64,000 nt of DNA from Pseudoalteromonas arabiensis (GCF_001550155.1 NZ_LRUF01000025.1:146646-210645); one strand, 5' to 3'. Counted from the stretch's first letter, positions 25,568 through 35,452 are shown. The notes: a model not told the origin generated them from the sequence alone. Translations and numbers: made by a program.

Positions 25568-27793
25568 TTACTCAACGTTAAAGTGTCGGTTGAAGAAACT
25601 TGTGATAGTTTGGTGTAAGTGCGTTTGTACGCTCTTGCCACGTAAACTGTGTTTTGAGCCAGGGTAAGTCATCATTTCGAACTGCTTTTCTTGATCTTGC
25701 AGTTGTTTGAACAACTTAGTGGCGTGAGTGAATAACACGTTGTCATCGGCCATACCGTGGTAAATCATCAACGGGCCTTTTAAGCCTTCAGCATAGGGGA
25801 ATACGGCACTTGCTTCGTAGCCTTTTGCGTTGCTAGCAGGGTGACCGACATAACGCTCAGTGTAGTGCGTATCGTACAGTGCCCAATCAGTTACTGGCGC
25901 ACCAGAAACACCGGCTTTGAAGTAGTCGCCCGCTTTAAACATCGTCATAAGCGCCATGTAACCACCGTAGCTGTGGCCATAAATACCAATACGCTCAGGG
26001 TCAACGTAATCAAGAGTACGTAAGAACTCGACACCTTTGATTTGGTCTGCAACTTCAGCAACACCTAAGTGCTTATAAATCACGTCTTCAAACTTTTTAC
26101 CACGGTTGTATGAACCACGGTTGTCAAGTTGGAAAATAACATAGCCTTGTTGCGCCATATACTGGAAGTACAAGTTTTTGCTGCGCCAGCTATTAGTGAC
26201 ACGTTGCGCGTGAGGACCCCCATATACATTTACAATGACAGGGTGTTTTTTACCATCTTGATAATTTGTTGGCTTGAACAAACGATAATGCATAGTCTGT
26301 CCATCTTCAGCCGTTAATGTACCGTATTCTGGGGTGATTAAATCAGCGAGATAAGGCGTTAATGGGTGTGACTTATCTAACTTGTTTTCTTCAAGCCAGG
26401 TGATGAAATCACCATTGATTTTACGTAACGCAGCAGAGCCTGGTTTGTTAACTGATGAGCTGTTATCGATAAAAGTTTTGTTATCTTTTGCAATGACCAC
26501 ATTGTGGTATGCACCAAGTTCAGTTACGCGCTTAATTTCGCCTTTTTTGAATAGCGGTACGCTGTAAAGGTGGCTTTCAAGTGCTGTGTCTTTACGGCCA
26601 GCAAAATAAACGATGCCTTTTTTCTCATCAATCCCTTTTAAGCTATCAACAACCCAATCACCTTGTGTGATTTGGCGGATCATTTCACCGTTTGTGCGAT
26701 ATAAATATAGGTGTTTAAAGCCATCACGTTCAGATGCCCATACAAAGTGCTTTTTATCATTTAAGAACTCAAGATCAAAGTGTAGGTTTATCCACGTTTT
26801 GCTTGTTTCTGTTAATGCGACTTTTTGTTTTTTACTATCGCTATTATAAAAACGCAGCTCTAAATTGTGTTGTGAACGGTCTTGCCACTGATATGACAAA
26901 GTTTTGTTGTCTTTTAACCACTTAGCTCGCGCGATGTAGATGTCTTTATCTTCACCTAAATCAATCCAGTCAGTTTTTTGATTGTTGATATTTACTACGC
27001 CAAGTTTTATTTCAACATTATCAGTGCCAGTGAACGGATAGCGTTGATTAAAAAGCTTTACTTCATCTGCGTAAATTTCGTTACGAATGGCTTCTTTTAC
27101 AGGGCTTTCATCAACACGGGTATAGGCAATTTTTGCTTCATCACCTGACCACCAGTAGCCCGTCATTCGGCCCATTTCTTCTTGTGCAACAAATTCAGCC
27201 ATGCCGTTTTTAATTACGCCACCGCCATCGTTACTTAATTGAATTTCTTTACCTGTTTTTAAATTAAGTGCGTAAAGATTTTGCTCACGGATAAAAGATA
27301 CATAATGCCCTTTTGGTGAGAAACGTGCATCGGTTTCAAATGCGTCAGTGTCCGTTAACTTGCGGCTTTTAGCTGAGGCAAGTTCGTAGTAGTAAAGATC
27401 ACCATTAAGTGGAAAAAGGAGTGCCTTTCCATCTTTTGACCATTTGTATTCTAAAATGCCTTTACCAAAAATACGCTGACGCTCACGACGTGCTTTTTCT
27501 TCATCAGATAAATTTTCTGGGCCTGAAAATAATGCTGCGGAGTCAACCAGTAGACGATTTTTGTTATCTTTTAGATTGTATTCCCATAAATCGTAGCGGT
27601 TATAGTCATCTGTTTTACCTTGTAGGTAAGTAACTCGACTTCCATCAGGTGAAAACTTTAACTGTACCGGCGCTTTACCTGCTAGGCTTGGATCATCAAA
27701 AATACGTTCTAGGGTGAGTTGTTCTGCGTTTACATTAAATACCGTTGCAACCATTGGCAGGGCAAGTGAGAGATGTTTAATTTTTTTTAGCAC
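25568..27793 (-). CDS. Secreted S9 family prolyl oligopeptidase, DPP-IV-like
   Basis: A 741-residue periplasmic serine peptidase. The signal peptide spans about residues 1-23 (ending NVNA). An eight-bladed beta-propeller with the DPP-IV N-terminal signature follows, including VAQEEMGRMTGYWWSGDEA, whose Glu pair anchors the substrate amino terminus. The C-terminal alpha/beta-hydrolase domain carries Ser608 in GHSYGGYMA, Asp in GMADDNVLF and His in GSKHSLRG. It likely removes X-Pro dipeptides from extracellular proteins. Length is that of bacterial DPP-IV. It is divergent from the HIT gene. Confidence 0.93.
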   Translation of the reverse strand: MLKKIKHLSLALPMVATVFNVNAEQLTLERIFDDPSLAGKAPVQLKFSPDGSRVTYLQGKTDDYNRYDLWEYNLKDNKNRLLVDSAALFSGPENLSDEEKARRERQRIFGKGILEYKWSKDGKALLFPLNGDLYYYELASAKSRKLTDTDAFETDARFSPKGHYVSFIREQNLYALNLKTGKEIQLSNDGGGVIKNGMAEFVAQEEMGRMTGYWWSGDEAKIAYTRVDESPVKEAIRNEIYADEVKLFNQRYPFTGTDNVEIKLGVVNINNQKTDWIDLGEDKDIYIARAKWLKDNKTLSYQWQDRSQHNLELRFYNSDSKKQKVALTETSKTWINLHFDLEFLNDKKHFVWASERDGFKHLYLYRTNGEMIRQITQGDWVVDSLKGIDEKKGIVYFAGRKDTALESHLYSVPLFKKGEIKRVTELGAYHNVVIAKDNKTFIDNSSSVNKPGSAALRKINGDFITWLEENKLDKSHPLTPYLADLITPEYGTLTAEDGQTMHYRLFKPTNYQDGKKHPVIVNVYGGPHAQRVTNSWRSKNLYFQYMAQQGYVIFQLDNRGSYNRGKKFEDVIYKHLGVAEVADQIKGVEFLRTLDYVDPERIGIYGHSYGGYMALMTMFKAGDYFKAGVSGAPVTDWALYDTHYTERYVGHPASNAKGYEASAVFPYAEGLKGPLMIYHGMADDNVLFTHATKLFKQLQDQEKQFEMMTYPGSKHSLRGKSVQTHLHQTITSFFNRHFNVE

Positions 27794-27904
27794 AAGGGTA
27801 CCTTTGCTCGAATAAAAACTGCCACGATGTTAATGGTAAGCTTAGGCAACTGCAACTAAATGCTATAAAGTAGCAGGGGTACAACTTAGATTTAAGGATT
27901 TTTG

Positions 27905-28309
27905 ATGGAAAATACCTACTCGCCGTTTTCGCTGGCCAAAGAACTACAACGCGACTGTATCGAACTTGCTGATTGGCCACTGTGTAAAGTATTGCTGATG
28001 AATGACAGCCAATATCCATGGTTTATTTTAGTGCCTAGAGAGGCGGGTGTTAAAGAGATCATTGACCTGTCTGAACAGCAACAAATTATGTTACTTCAAG
28101 AATCTGCTAAGTTAAGCAAGCTGCTTCAACAGGTATTTAGTCCTGATAAGCTGAATGTTGCTGCACTGGGTAACATGGTACCGCAATTACATATTCATCA
28201 TATTGCGCGTTTTAAAAGCGATGCCGCATGGCCCGCACCTGTATGGGGAAAGTTACCTGCTATACCTTATAGCGATGAGCAAATTTCAGCACTTAAAGCG
28301 CATTTTTAA
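27905..28309 (+). CDS. HIT-family nucleotide hydrolase or transferase
   Basis: A 134-residue protein from ATG 27905, preceded by AAGGA six bases upstream (a TTG one codon earlier is less likely). The histidine-triad motif is QLHIHHIARF near residues 98-107, of the form HxHxH. It belongs to the DUF-like branch of HIT proteins with an N-terminal FSLAKELQRDCIELADWPLC. These act on nucleotide phosphoramidates or dinucleoside polyphosphates; the true substrate is not known. It is followed 55 bp later by a binding-protein-like gene in the same direction. Confidence 0.88.
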   Translation: MENTYSPFSLAKELQRDCIELADWPLCKVLLMNDSQYPWFILVPREAGVKEIIDLSEQQQIMLLQESAKLSKLLQQVFSPDKLNVAALGNMVPQLHIHHIARFKSDAAWPAPVWGKLPAIPYSDEQISALKAHF

Positions 28310-28364
28310 TATTCGTGCTAGAGTAAAATTTATTTTTCAGAATGCCAAAAGGAGGGAGTAAGAA

Positions 28365-29114
28365 GTGAAGAGATTAATGCTTTCAGTACTTTTTATTTTT
28401 AGCTCCTTTTCGTGTTTTGCTAAAAGTTATTACTTTGTAGGGAGCCATTTCCCCGCAATTTTGGAGCCTAATCCCCAAGGAGATGCTACCGGACTGGGTG
28501 CTGATATTGTTCATGAAATATGTCGGCGTTTAGGGCATACCGTAATTATCGATGTGATGCCATTGAAGCGAGCGTTGAAAATGGTTGAGCAAGGGAAGGC
28601 TGATGCGATTATTGGACCCTACAAGTCGCTGCTTCGCGAGCAATATATTCTGTACAGTGAACTGCCTTTCTATGAGGATCCTATTGTATTTTATACTAAA
28701 CCGAGTAACTCAGTTACCTGGCTTGGCAACTTCGCTAGTTTAAAAAAAGACGTAATAGGTGTAATTCGAGGTTGGGATTACGGTCAAGAGTTTAAGCGTT
28801 ATGAATCGAGTTTGTCACTCTCTGAGGTGGCGAGTGTGCAAGCAAGCTTTTTACAGTTAATGTACGATAGAGTTGATCTGCTTCTGGCTCATCCACGTGC
28901 GGCAAAGCCTGTAATAGAAAGATTAGGGATTGCTGAGGACGTTATTATGCTTTCGCCCTTGCTAACTGTTAATCAAGGCTATTTTGGTTTTTCTAAACAA
29001 CGAGAGTTAGGTCGTTTTATTGATGAGTTTAACCGAGAGTTTCATAACATGTTGATAAGTGGCGATATCGTAAAGTTAAACAACAAGTATGGACTCAGTT
29101 TTGTTGCTCATTAA
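28365..29114 (+). CDS. Periplasmic amino-acid-binding-protein-like protein (SBP family 3)
   Basis: A 249-residue protein starting at GTG 28365 with a strong GGAGG nine bases upstream. A signal peptide ends near SCFAKS (about residue 19). The body shows the type 2 periplasmic-binding fold, with TGLGADIVHEICRRLG, a hinge region KADAIIGPYKS and later VDLLLAHPRAAKPVIERLG. No transporter genes are nearby, so it may be an orphan sensor or scavenger like the protein at 16291-17217. The ligand is unknown. A strong terminator follows at 29131. Confidence 0.8.
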   Translation: MKRLMLSVLFIFSSFSCFAKSYYFVGSHFPAILEPNPQGDATGLGADIVHEICRRLGHTVIIDVMPLKRALKMVEQGKADAIIGPYKSLLREQYILYSELPFYEDPIVFYTKPSNSVTWLGNFASLKKDVIGVIRGWDYGQEFKRYESSLSLSEVASVQASFLQLMYDRVDLLLAHPRAAKPVIERLGIAEDVIMLSPLLTVNQGYFGFSKQRELGRFIDEFNREFHNMLISGDIVKLNNKYGLSFVAH

Positions 29115-29130
29115 TAAGCTTCAAATAATA

Positions 29131-29157
29131 AAAAACGCTGCCACTGGCAGCGTTTTT
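29131..29157. terminator. Bidirectional Rho-independent terminator
   Basis: AAAAACGCTGCC (29131-29142) and GGCAGCGTTTTT (29146-29157) make a 12-bp stem with a 3-base loop, between two convergent genes. The A-run and T-run allow function in both directions. Confidence 0.93.
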
Positions 29158-29176
29158 AACTTCAAAAATAACTGGT

Positions 29177-30880
29177 TTAGTTTAAACCTAATACGTCTTT
29201 ACCTTGCTTGAAGGTTACATCAACAGGGATGTTTGCTTGGCTTAGCTTTTCTAAATCTTTAGCAAGCTCAGCTTTAATCTCACCATGGGTTGCGATTAAC
29301 TGATCAACTTTTTGGTAATCACCGTCACCTTGAATCGTTAAGATTAAGCGCGAAAGTTTTTCCATTGCTTGACTCATTTTCTCCATGTTAACGCGGTATA
29401 AGCCGTCCGCATTTTTAGAAAACGCACCTTCTTCAGCAAAGAAGTTAAAGCGGATCATATTTGCTTTACCATGGGCACTTGATGCACCAAAACGCACCGA
29501 GCGGAAGATACCAGCCATAAAGGTGATGTAATAATCTTCTAATGTACCGTCAGTGATTTCGCCTTTTTTAAGTAGTTGTTCAACCATGTAAAGCCCTAGG
29601 ATATCTGCTTTACCTTCTTCAAGGGCACTGGCATGCTCTTGTAGTGATTGGCGAACAGTCCCTTTACCTGTAAGGGTGTTTTTAATGCCTAAACCATGGG
29701 CTACTTCGTGGAACATGGTGTTAGCAAAAAATGCATCAAAGGTGATGTGCTTACGTTGCTCAGGAACGATTAACTGCTCTGAAATTGGCACTAAGATTTT
29801 ATCGAACTTAGCGCGCATTGCATTTTTCAGCTGTAAGCGACGTGTGCCTTTTTCTAATTGAACTTGCTCGTCATTTGGCAGGTTGATGGCAATTGTTTTA
29901 CTGCCCGCATTTGAGTGGCCAGCATAGTACACAACATCATAAGCATTTAGGTCTGCATCTGAGCCGGGTACTTCTTGCTTATACTTGTCTGCAACAGGTA
30001 AGCCTTTTTGCAACTCAGGTAGGAAAGCAGCAAACTTAGCTAAGCGCTCGCTCCAAGCAAGGTCTTTAATAAGTACATAAGATTCATAGGCGGCGCGATA
30101 ACCAAATAGCTGATCTTCGTAAGTTTCGATAGGACCAATAACAACATCAATTGGGTTATTTTTCATATCCATCCACGCAAAGTCAGATGGTTGGAAATCA
30201 TCACTTACTAGCGCATCAGCACGCATACTTAAGTAGTTTGCAAATTCTTTGTCGTCAGCAAGTTTACTTGCTTCACGTAATAAGTTCGCTGCTTTTTCAA
30301 GCTCTTGTGCATATTCTACAGAGTATGCAACGCTATAAAGTTTGCCATTTTCATCACGCTTAATTACAGAATAAAGGCCTGTTTTGTCTTCAACATTTGC
30401 GCTATTTAATTCTTCTTTAGTGATATCGCTTGGATAAAAACCTGCGCCAAGTGGCTTTTCTTCGTAGCCAGATAAAAATACTTTATCGCCATTTAAACGA
30501 TCCCAAGGGCCGTAGTTGATATCTGCAAATTTCTGAACTTTTTCATCATTTATTTTTGCTAAAAATGCGTCTTTGTTTTCACCAAATGCTTGATGCCAAA
30601 ATAGTTGATCCATGATTTTTGATGCATCAATTAGCTTACCAACCATTTGTTTTTGATTGTCACTTAAGTGGCTTAAGTCTGATGTAAGTGTAAAGTCTGT
30701 ATAAATATCTAAACGACTCTTGTCAGCATTGATAAGTTGAGGATTATTTTCTTCAGTAATTTGCTTTGTTTGTTGTGCTGTAGGCTTAGTTTGAGAAGTG
30801 GTTGCTTGCTCATTAGAGCATGCGCCAAGAAAAACAGCACCTGATAAGATAAGTGCTTGGCTAATTTTATTTAATGTCAT
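29177..30880 (-). CDS. Zinc metallopeptidase lipoprotein, M49-like (dipeptidyl-peptidase III relatives)
   Basis: A 567-residue protein from ATG 30880; the open frame extends 28 codons upstream but only this start gives a lipoprotein signal with lipobox LGAC (Cys21). The zinc site is HEVAH (His391, His395) with the third ligand likely in the downstream EEGKADILG. Classic M49 enzymes have a longer HExxxH motif, so this belongs to the M49-related branch annotated as Zn-dependent hydrolases. The segment VIGPIETYEDQLFGYRAAYE is also typical of that branch. It probably acts on peptides in the periplasm or at the outer membrane. Confidence 0.8.
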   Translation of the reverse strand: MTLNKISQALILSGAVFLGACSNEQATTSQTKPTAQQTKQITEENNPQLINADKSRLDIYTDFTLTSDLSHLSDNQKQMVGKLIDASKIMDQLFWHQAFGENKDAFLAKINDEKVQKFADINYGPWDRLNGDKVFLSGYEEKPLGAGFYPSDITKEELNSANVEDKTGLYSVIKRDENGKLYSVAYSVEYAQELEKAANLLREASKLADDKEFANYLSMRADALVSDDFQPSDFAWMDMKNNPIDVVIGPIETYEDQLFGYRAAYESYVLIKDLAWSERLAKFAAFLPELQKGLPVADKYKQEVPGSDADLNAYDVVYYAGHSNAGSKTIAINLPNDEQVQLEKGTRRLQLKNAMRAKFDKILVPISEQLIVPEQRKHITFDAFFANTMFHEVAHGLGIKNTLTGKGTVRQSLQEHASALEEGKADILGLYMVEQLLKKGEITDGTLEDYYITFMAGIFRSVRFGASSAHGKANMIRFNFFAEEGAFSKNADGLYRVNMEKMSQAMEKLSRLILTIQGDGDYQKVDQLIATHGEIKAELAKDLEKLSQANIPVDVTFKQGKDVLGLN

Positions 30881-31148
30881 TTTTTTGCCCGTTAGAAAGA
30901 GAGAATCATTACGTTTAAAACAGAACGTCTTCGCATTAAAGCAAATCTGACATATATATGGCAAGTTTACTGCGCTAGAAGCAATATTTATTTATCAGGT
31001 AGTGACTTAAAAATAAAAAAATATAATTTCTGTGTTTTTCTTAACTTTAGCGCTAACTTAGATAATACTAAAACTATAATTAATCTAAGAATGTCAGTCA
31101 TTAGTTTGCGTTATTTGCAAGTGGCTAATTCAAGAGGATGGCACGTAT

Positions 31149-31991
31149 ATGTCAACAGAGAATGCTTTACTGACCATTTTGGTCGACAGAATAAATAATG
31201 ACACGTTAGTGTTACCTACCTTACCGGAAGTTGCTGTCAAAGTGAGACAAGCGGCGGACGATCCGAATGTAAATTTAATGCAGATGGCGGATGTCATTGC
31301 ACATGATCCAGCTTTATCGGCAAGAATGATTAAAGTGGCCAACAGTGCATTTATGGGACGCTCAGTGAAGGTCACAAATTTACATCAAGCGGTAACTCGT
31401 ATTGGTTTAAGGCAAATTAAGAATATTGCTACGGCAATGGCCATGGAGCAGCTTTTTGTTTCACATAATGAGTTAATTAAGGGTTATATGGATAAAGCAT
31501 GGCAAAAGACGCTTAAAGTTGCCTGCCATTCAATTACCTTAATGGATTTCTTTTTACATATGAATAAGCACACTTCATTGAACCGAGATACCATTACACT
31601 CGCTTCATTGGTTTATAACATTGGCGTGCTACCCATTCTTACTGAAGCTGAAAAACACCCCGAAGTATTTGCAAATCCTAGCTTTCTTGCCCATGCCATT
31701 CAAAAGCTAGGGGGGAAGGTTGGCGGTGCTATCATGCGAGCATGGGGTTTCACTGATGAATTTGTTGAAGTTGCTGAAAGCTGGGCAAATCCTAATTACC
31801 GCCCTGAGCATATTTGTTATGTGGATTTTATCCGTATAGGTGCGATTCTGGAGGGAATTTTACAAGTTTCAGATAAGTCGGCCGCGTTGCAAATGTATGT
31901 TGATAAAGGGGTCATTGAGTCTCTTGATATGTTCAATACTGATGAGTACCACAATATGCTCAATGAGGTTAAGGCCGTTTTTACTGACTAA
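31149..31991 (+). CDS. HDOD-domain protein
   Basis: A 280-residue cytoplasmic protein made of one HDOD domain. The start of the domain reads LPTLPEVAVKVRQAADDPNV, followed by VIAHDPALSARMIKVANSAF and later AIMRAWGFTDEFVEVAESW. HDOD proteins lack the catalytic HD pair of HD-GYP phosphodiesterases and serve in signal transduction, often with chemotaxis or c-di-GMP systems; the partner is not evident. GAGG lies about 12 bases upstream of the ATG. It is a single-gene unit, ended by the terminator at 32035. Confidence 0.88.
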   Translation: MSTENALLTILVDRINNDTLVLPTLPEVAVKVRQAADDPNVNLMQMADVIAHDPALSARMIKVANSAFMGRSVKVTNLHQAVTRIGLRQIKNIATAMAMEQLFVSHNELIKGYMDKAWQKTLKVACHSITLMDFFLHMNKHTSLNRDTITLASLVYNIGVLPILTEAEKHPEVFANPSFLAHAIQKLGGKVGGAIMRAWGFTDEFVEVAESWANPNYRPEHICYVDFIRIGAILEGILQVSDKSAALQMYVDKGVIESLDMFNTDEYHNMLNEVKAVFTD

Positions 31992-32034
31992 TACCATACA
32001 GGGTATAATCTTTATCTACGCAGTATGAAATAAC

Positions 32035-32064
32035 AAAAAAGTGCGATGTTTATCGCACTTTTTT
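32035..32064. terminator. Bidirectional Rho-independent terminator
   Basis: AAAAAAGTGCGAT (32035-32047) and ATCGCACTTTTTT (32052-32064) form a 13-bp stem with a 4-base loop between the convergent HDOD and rdgC genes. Confidence 0.93.
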
Positions 32065-32077
32065 GTGTCACGCACTG

Positions 32078-32986
32078 TTATAAATCGTCAGCGTCACCAA
32101 GCCCTTGTGTTAGCTCTTCTAACATTTGTTTGATCTCTTCTGATGCGAGGATAAAGTCTGCATCGAGCTTGACTGCCATATCTTCTTTAGGAATGTCAGC
32201 GTTTTCTTCTTTTAATGTTTCTGAGTAGTTCATGCGTTTGATTGAACCATCATTTTGCAGCATAAACTTAACGCGCTCTTGCCAATCTAGCGCCAGCTTA
32301 GTTACACGCTTGCCATTTTCTAGATGCGATTTTACTTCATCACATGAAAGGTCATGACCTTTTAGTTTTACCTGAGCTCCGCTGTCATCAGCTTCTTCAA
32401 GCTCGGCATCATTGCCGATAGCAAACCCGTCAGGTGCACTGAACTTAGTGAGCCAATCTGTTAAAAATACATCAAGGTCATAATTCGCAAATGCAGGAAC
32501 AACAGGCAGTGTGCCAAGTGATTTACGAAGTAGGGCTAGTAGCTCTTCTGCTTTATTAAAGCTTGCGCTGTTTACGATTACCCAGCCATTTTTTTGATCG
32601 ATAAAGGCAAACTGTAGGCTCGATTTTTTAAATGCTTGAGGAAGTAGCGTATGTAGAATATTTTCTTTTAATTCGTCTTTTTCTTTTTTCTTAACAGGGC
32701 GATTTTCTTCGGCTTCAATTTGTTCTACTTTTTCAATTACAAGTTCGTTGATTACGGCCGCCGGTAGTACTTTTTCTTCACGCTTAGCGCACACTAAAAT
32801 ACTGTCTTGAGAAAAATGAGAAAGTGTTTGGCCATGTTTGCCAAATGCTTTTGTCCAACCAAACGTTGATAGCTCTTGGCCTGTACATGAACGAAATAGG
32901 TCTTGCTCTAGGGCTTTGTCGAAATCTTCTTGGTTATATGAGACGTCTTGTTTAAAGCGGTAACAGATAAGGTTACTAAACCACAT
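32078..32986 (-). CDS. rdgC: Recombination-associated protein RdgC
   Basis: A 302-residue protein from ATG 32986; the longer frame (to 33019) is rejected because RdgC proteins begin with this M-W-F-x-N-L pattern (MWFSNLICYRF here). Features include LSTFGWTKAFGKHG, ILVCAKREEKVLPAAVINE and FLTDWLTKFSAPDGFAIG. RdgC forms a ring dimer on DNA and modulates RecA filament access. Length matches E. coli RdgC (303). An AGGA lies about 14 bases upstream of the start. Confidence 0.95.
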   Translation of the reverse strand: MWFSNLICYRFKQDVSYNQEDFDKALEQDLFRSCTGQELSTFGWTKAFGKHGQTLSHFSQDSILVCAKREEKVLPAAVINELVIEKVEQIEAEENRPVKKKEKDELKENILHTLLPQAFKKSSLQFAFIDQKNGWVIVNSASFNKAEELLALLRKSLGTLPVVPAFANYDLDVFLTDWLTKFSAPDGFAIGNDAELEEADDSGAQVKLKGHDLSCDEVKSHLENGKRVTKLALDWQERVKFMLQNDGSIKRMNYSETLKEENADIPKEDMAVKLDADFILASEEIKQMLEELTQGLGDADDL

Positions 32987-33036
32987 AATTAGGCTAATCC
33001 TTTCAATAAATTTGCCCAATCATAACAATAAAAAAG

Positions 33037-33065
33037 TGATGCCGAAATGAATGATTTCGGCATCA
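33037..33065 (-). terminator. Rho-independent terminator of the histidine kinase gene
   Basis: TGATGCCGAAAT (33037-33048) pairs perfectly with ATTTCGGCATCA (33054-33065). The A-run at 33030-33035 is the U-tail for leftward transcription. The rdgC gene starts about 50 bp beyond. Confidence 0.85.
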
Positions 33066-33076
33066 TGGCGTTTTGC

Positions 33077-34840
33077 TTACGAGTTGAACATTGAAAGCGG
33101 TTTCGGCATGTTTTTTGGAAAGCTTATGTGGTAGTGCAAGCCTTTACCAGGTTCACTATTGACTTCAATATCACCACTAAGCGTTTGTTTCACTAGATTA
33201 AAGGTGATATGTGTGCCTAAGCCGCTGCCGCCTTGGTCGCGTTTGGTGGTAAAAAATGGGTCAAAAAGTTTTTCTAACTGCTCTTTGGTAACGCCATTAC
33301 CGTTATCTTTAAAGTCGATGATCACTTCATCTTCTTCGTCTTTAATAATGATATCAATAAGGCCATTTTCGATGCCCTCGAAGCCGTGGATCAGCGAGTT
33401 CATAATAAGGTTGGTGAAAATTTGACTAATAGCGCCAGCCGGTAAGTTAAGGGTTAAATCTTCAGGACAATCAAGGTTAATATGATGCGATGTTTTCTTT
33501 AACTTAGGGTGTAACGAGCGAATAACTTCCCCTAAATATTCTTTAAAGTTAATGGTTCGCACCGCTTCGCTAGCTTGGTCTACTGCAATTTGTTTAAAAC
33601 TTGCAACCAACTCTGAAGCGCGGTCAAGGTTACTGGTGAGTAAGCTTGTACTTTGTTTCGCATCATTAATAAACTCTTCAAGTGCTTTTGGCGACAGGGT
33701 TTTGTCTTTGTAAGCGGCTTCTATTTGGTCCAACCGCTCCTGTAAAAATGAGGTTGCAGTTACACCAATACCAATCGGTGTGTTTACATCATGCGTAATA
33801 CCCGCGACTAAGCCACCTAGTGCAGCCATTTTCTCTGAGCCGACAAGGCGCTCTTGTGCCATGTTTAGCTCATCAAGGTAACGTTGTAATTCTGTTTGCT
33901 TGGTAATTAATTCTTGTTCGGTTTGTTTACGTAAATCGATTTCTTCTGTAAGGGTTAGTTTTTGTTTTTCTAACTCATATTTTTGCTGTTGCAAGTCCAT
34001 CATAGCTTGGCTGAGGTTGGATGTTTTACGTGCGACTTCTTGCTCTAATTGCAGATTTTGTTGGTCGAGTTTTTCGTTGCTTATGAGCAGTTCTTTTTGG
34101 GTATGTTCGAGCTCTTCTCTGTACAACACCACTTTATCTATTAAGCGATTGAATGACTCTTCCATCACTTTTAACTCGTTATGCTCACTCGTTTCGATTT
34201 CGATGTGACGACCTTCTAAGTCATTGAGCTCAAGGTCTTCAATTTGTTCGGTGAGTTGTGCAAGTGGCTCGGTAAGTTGTTTTCTAAAGGCTATTAAAAA
34301 TAAAATGATCAAAAACGTGGTTTTGATCATCGCATTACCAATCAAGAAATAAATTGAAATCATAATACGGCTAAAGACAACTTCGCGGCTTGAAAATAGG
34401 GTGACATCACCGACTTGGGTTGCTCTGCCTGAAAACTCAAAAATAAGCGGGAAAGTATAACCAAATAAGCCCGAAGGGGTGTCCTCGATAATGGCTTCTT
34501 CTTGCACTAGTTGTTGACTGTATAATTCGTGTATATCTAGAGAGCGCCCAAGTTGGGATAATATTTCACCGCTATCATCACGAACAATAATACCTTCAAT
34601 CATTGGAATGGCGAGTAATCCCTCGGCCGTGGTAATTGTTTGTTTGGTGTTTAACTCCCAAATGGCGCGGGTTAAGCTTCGGCTAAATGTTTTTTGTAAG
34701 GTGGTTAATTCGTCACGTATATAGTCTTTAGTATTAACGTATTCAGCAATGACCTGCCCACACGTAACTACAAACGTTAATAAAAAGTAGACCGAGAGTA
34801 CGCTGGTTAATAATTTTTTTGACAGGCTTTTTTGTAGCAT
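33077..34840 (-). CDS. Sensor histidine kinase with periplasmic domain and long coiled coil
   Basis: A 587-residue kinase from ATG 34840 (a TTG nine codons upstream is the alternative). TM1 is near residues 9-31, a small periplasmic sensor domain spans about 32-155, and TM2 is near 160-185. HAMP (186-240) and an unusually long coiled coil (about 240-335) follow. The phosphoacceptor is His350 in LVAGITHDVNTPIGIG, of the HDxNxP subtype. The ATPase domain has the N-box NLIMNSLIHG, DNGNGV and GGSGLGTHI. There is no regulator in its operon, but a single-domain response regulator is divergent 237 bp away and is the likely partner. The signal is unknown. Confidence 0.93.
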   Translation of the reverse strand: MLQKSLSKKLLTSVLSVYFLLTFVVTCGQVIAEYVNTKDYIRDELTTLQKTFSRSLTRAIWELNTKQTITTAEGLLAIPMIEGIIVRDDSGEILSQLGRSLDIHELYSQQLVQEEAIIEDTPSGLFGYTFPLIFEFSGRATQVGDVTLFSSREVVFSRIMISIYFLIGNAMIKTTFLIILFLIAFRKQLTEPLAQLTEQIEDLELNDLEGRHIEIETSEHNELKVMEESFNRLIDKVVLYREELEHTQKELLISNEKLDQQNLQLEQEVARKTSNLSQAMMDLQQQKYELEKQKLTLTEEIDLRKQTEQELITKQTELQRYLDELNMAQERLVGSEKMAALGGLVAGITHDVNTPIGIGVTATSFLQERLDQIEAAYKDKTLSPKALEEFINDAKQSTSLLTSNLDRASELVASFKQIAVDQASEAVRTINFKEYLGEVIRSLHPKLKKTSHHINLDCPEDLTLNLPAGAISQIFTNLIMNSLIHGFEGIENGLIDIIIKDEEDEVIIDFKDNGNGVTKEQLEKLFDPFFTTKRDQGGSGLGTHITFNLVKQTLSGDIEVNSEPGKGLHYHISFPKNMPKPLSMFNS

Positions 34841-35077
34841 GGAATATCCATAGCTCCTTGGTGACAATTGTAATACATTCAGCTAGTTCTAAAGTTAGCT
34901 AATAAATGATTAAAAATAAATAAATATATCCTTTTTTGAAGAAACATTTATAAATTGTTACTAAATATTGAAAAAACTTAGCCTTACTGCACTTTAAAAA
35001 GTGTGTTATAAATTTACTTCATCTTTTACTTTAGCCTTTTTGAATGTTGTATTTGCTACAGCAAAGATTTTTATCTC
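34841..35077. other. AT-rich divergent intergenic region of a kinase/regulator pair
   Basis: 237 bp between the leftward kinase and rightward receiver genes. It is very AT-rich and must hold both promoters. I see no clear palindrome or hairpin and cannot place promoter hexamers with confidence. Confidence 0.4.
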
Positions 35078-35452
35078 ATGAATAGTTCTAATTTCACAGT
35101 ACTTGTCTGCGATGACTCAAACGTTGCTAGGAAACAAGTTGTTAGGTGCTTAGGTGATTGCATCAGTGCTGATATTCATCAAGCCAAGAATGGCAAAGAA
35201 GCACTTACTTTTTTACGAGAGCAGAGCTTTGATTTGCTGTGCTTGGATTTAACTATGCCAGAAGTCGATGGCGTAACTGTACTCGAAACCATCAAAGCTG
35301 AAAAAATAGAGTGTTTTGTATTAGTTATTTCGGCTGATATTCAAGTTGAAATGAAACAACGAGTTGCAAAACTAGGTGCTATCGACTTTATCGACAAGCC
35401 GATAGATATTGCCCGCTTAAAAGCGACCTTGCATAAATTTGGTATTCATTAG
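35078..35452 (+). CDS. Single-domain response regulator (CheY-like)
   Basis: A 124-residue stand-alone receiver. The acidic pocket is CDDS (residues 11-14), the phosphoacceptor Asp is in LLCLDLTMPEVDGV (near residue 57), Ser is in LVISADIQ and Lys is in FIDKPIDI. There is no output domain. It is divergent from the histidine kinase at 33077-34840, which probably phosphorylates it. Output would come by protein contact, for example with the flagellar switch or another enzyme; that target is not evident. Confidence 0.93.
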   Translation: MNSSNFTVLVCDDSNVARKQVVRCLGDCISADIHQAKNGKEALTFLREQSFDLLCLDLTMPEVDGVTVLETIKAEKIECFVLVISADIQVEMKQRVAKLGAIDFIDKPIDIARLKATLHKFGIH

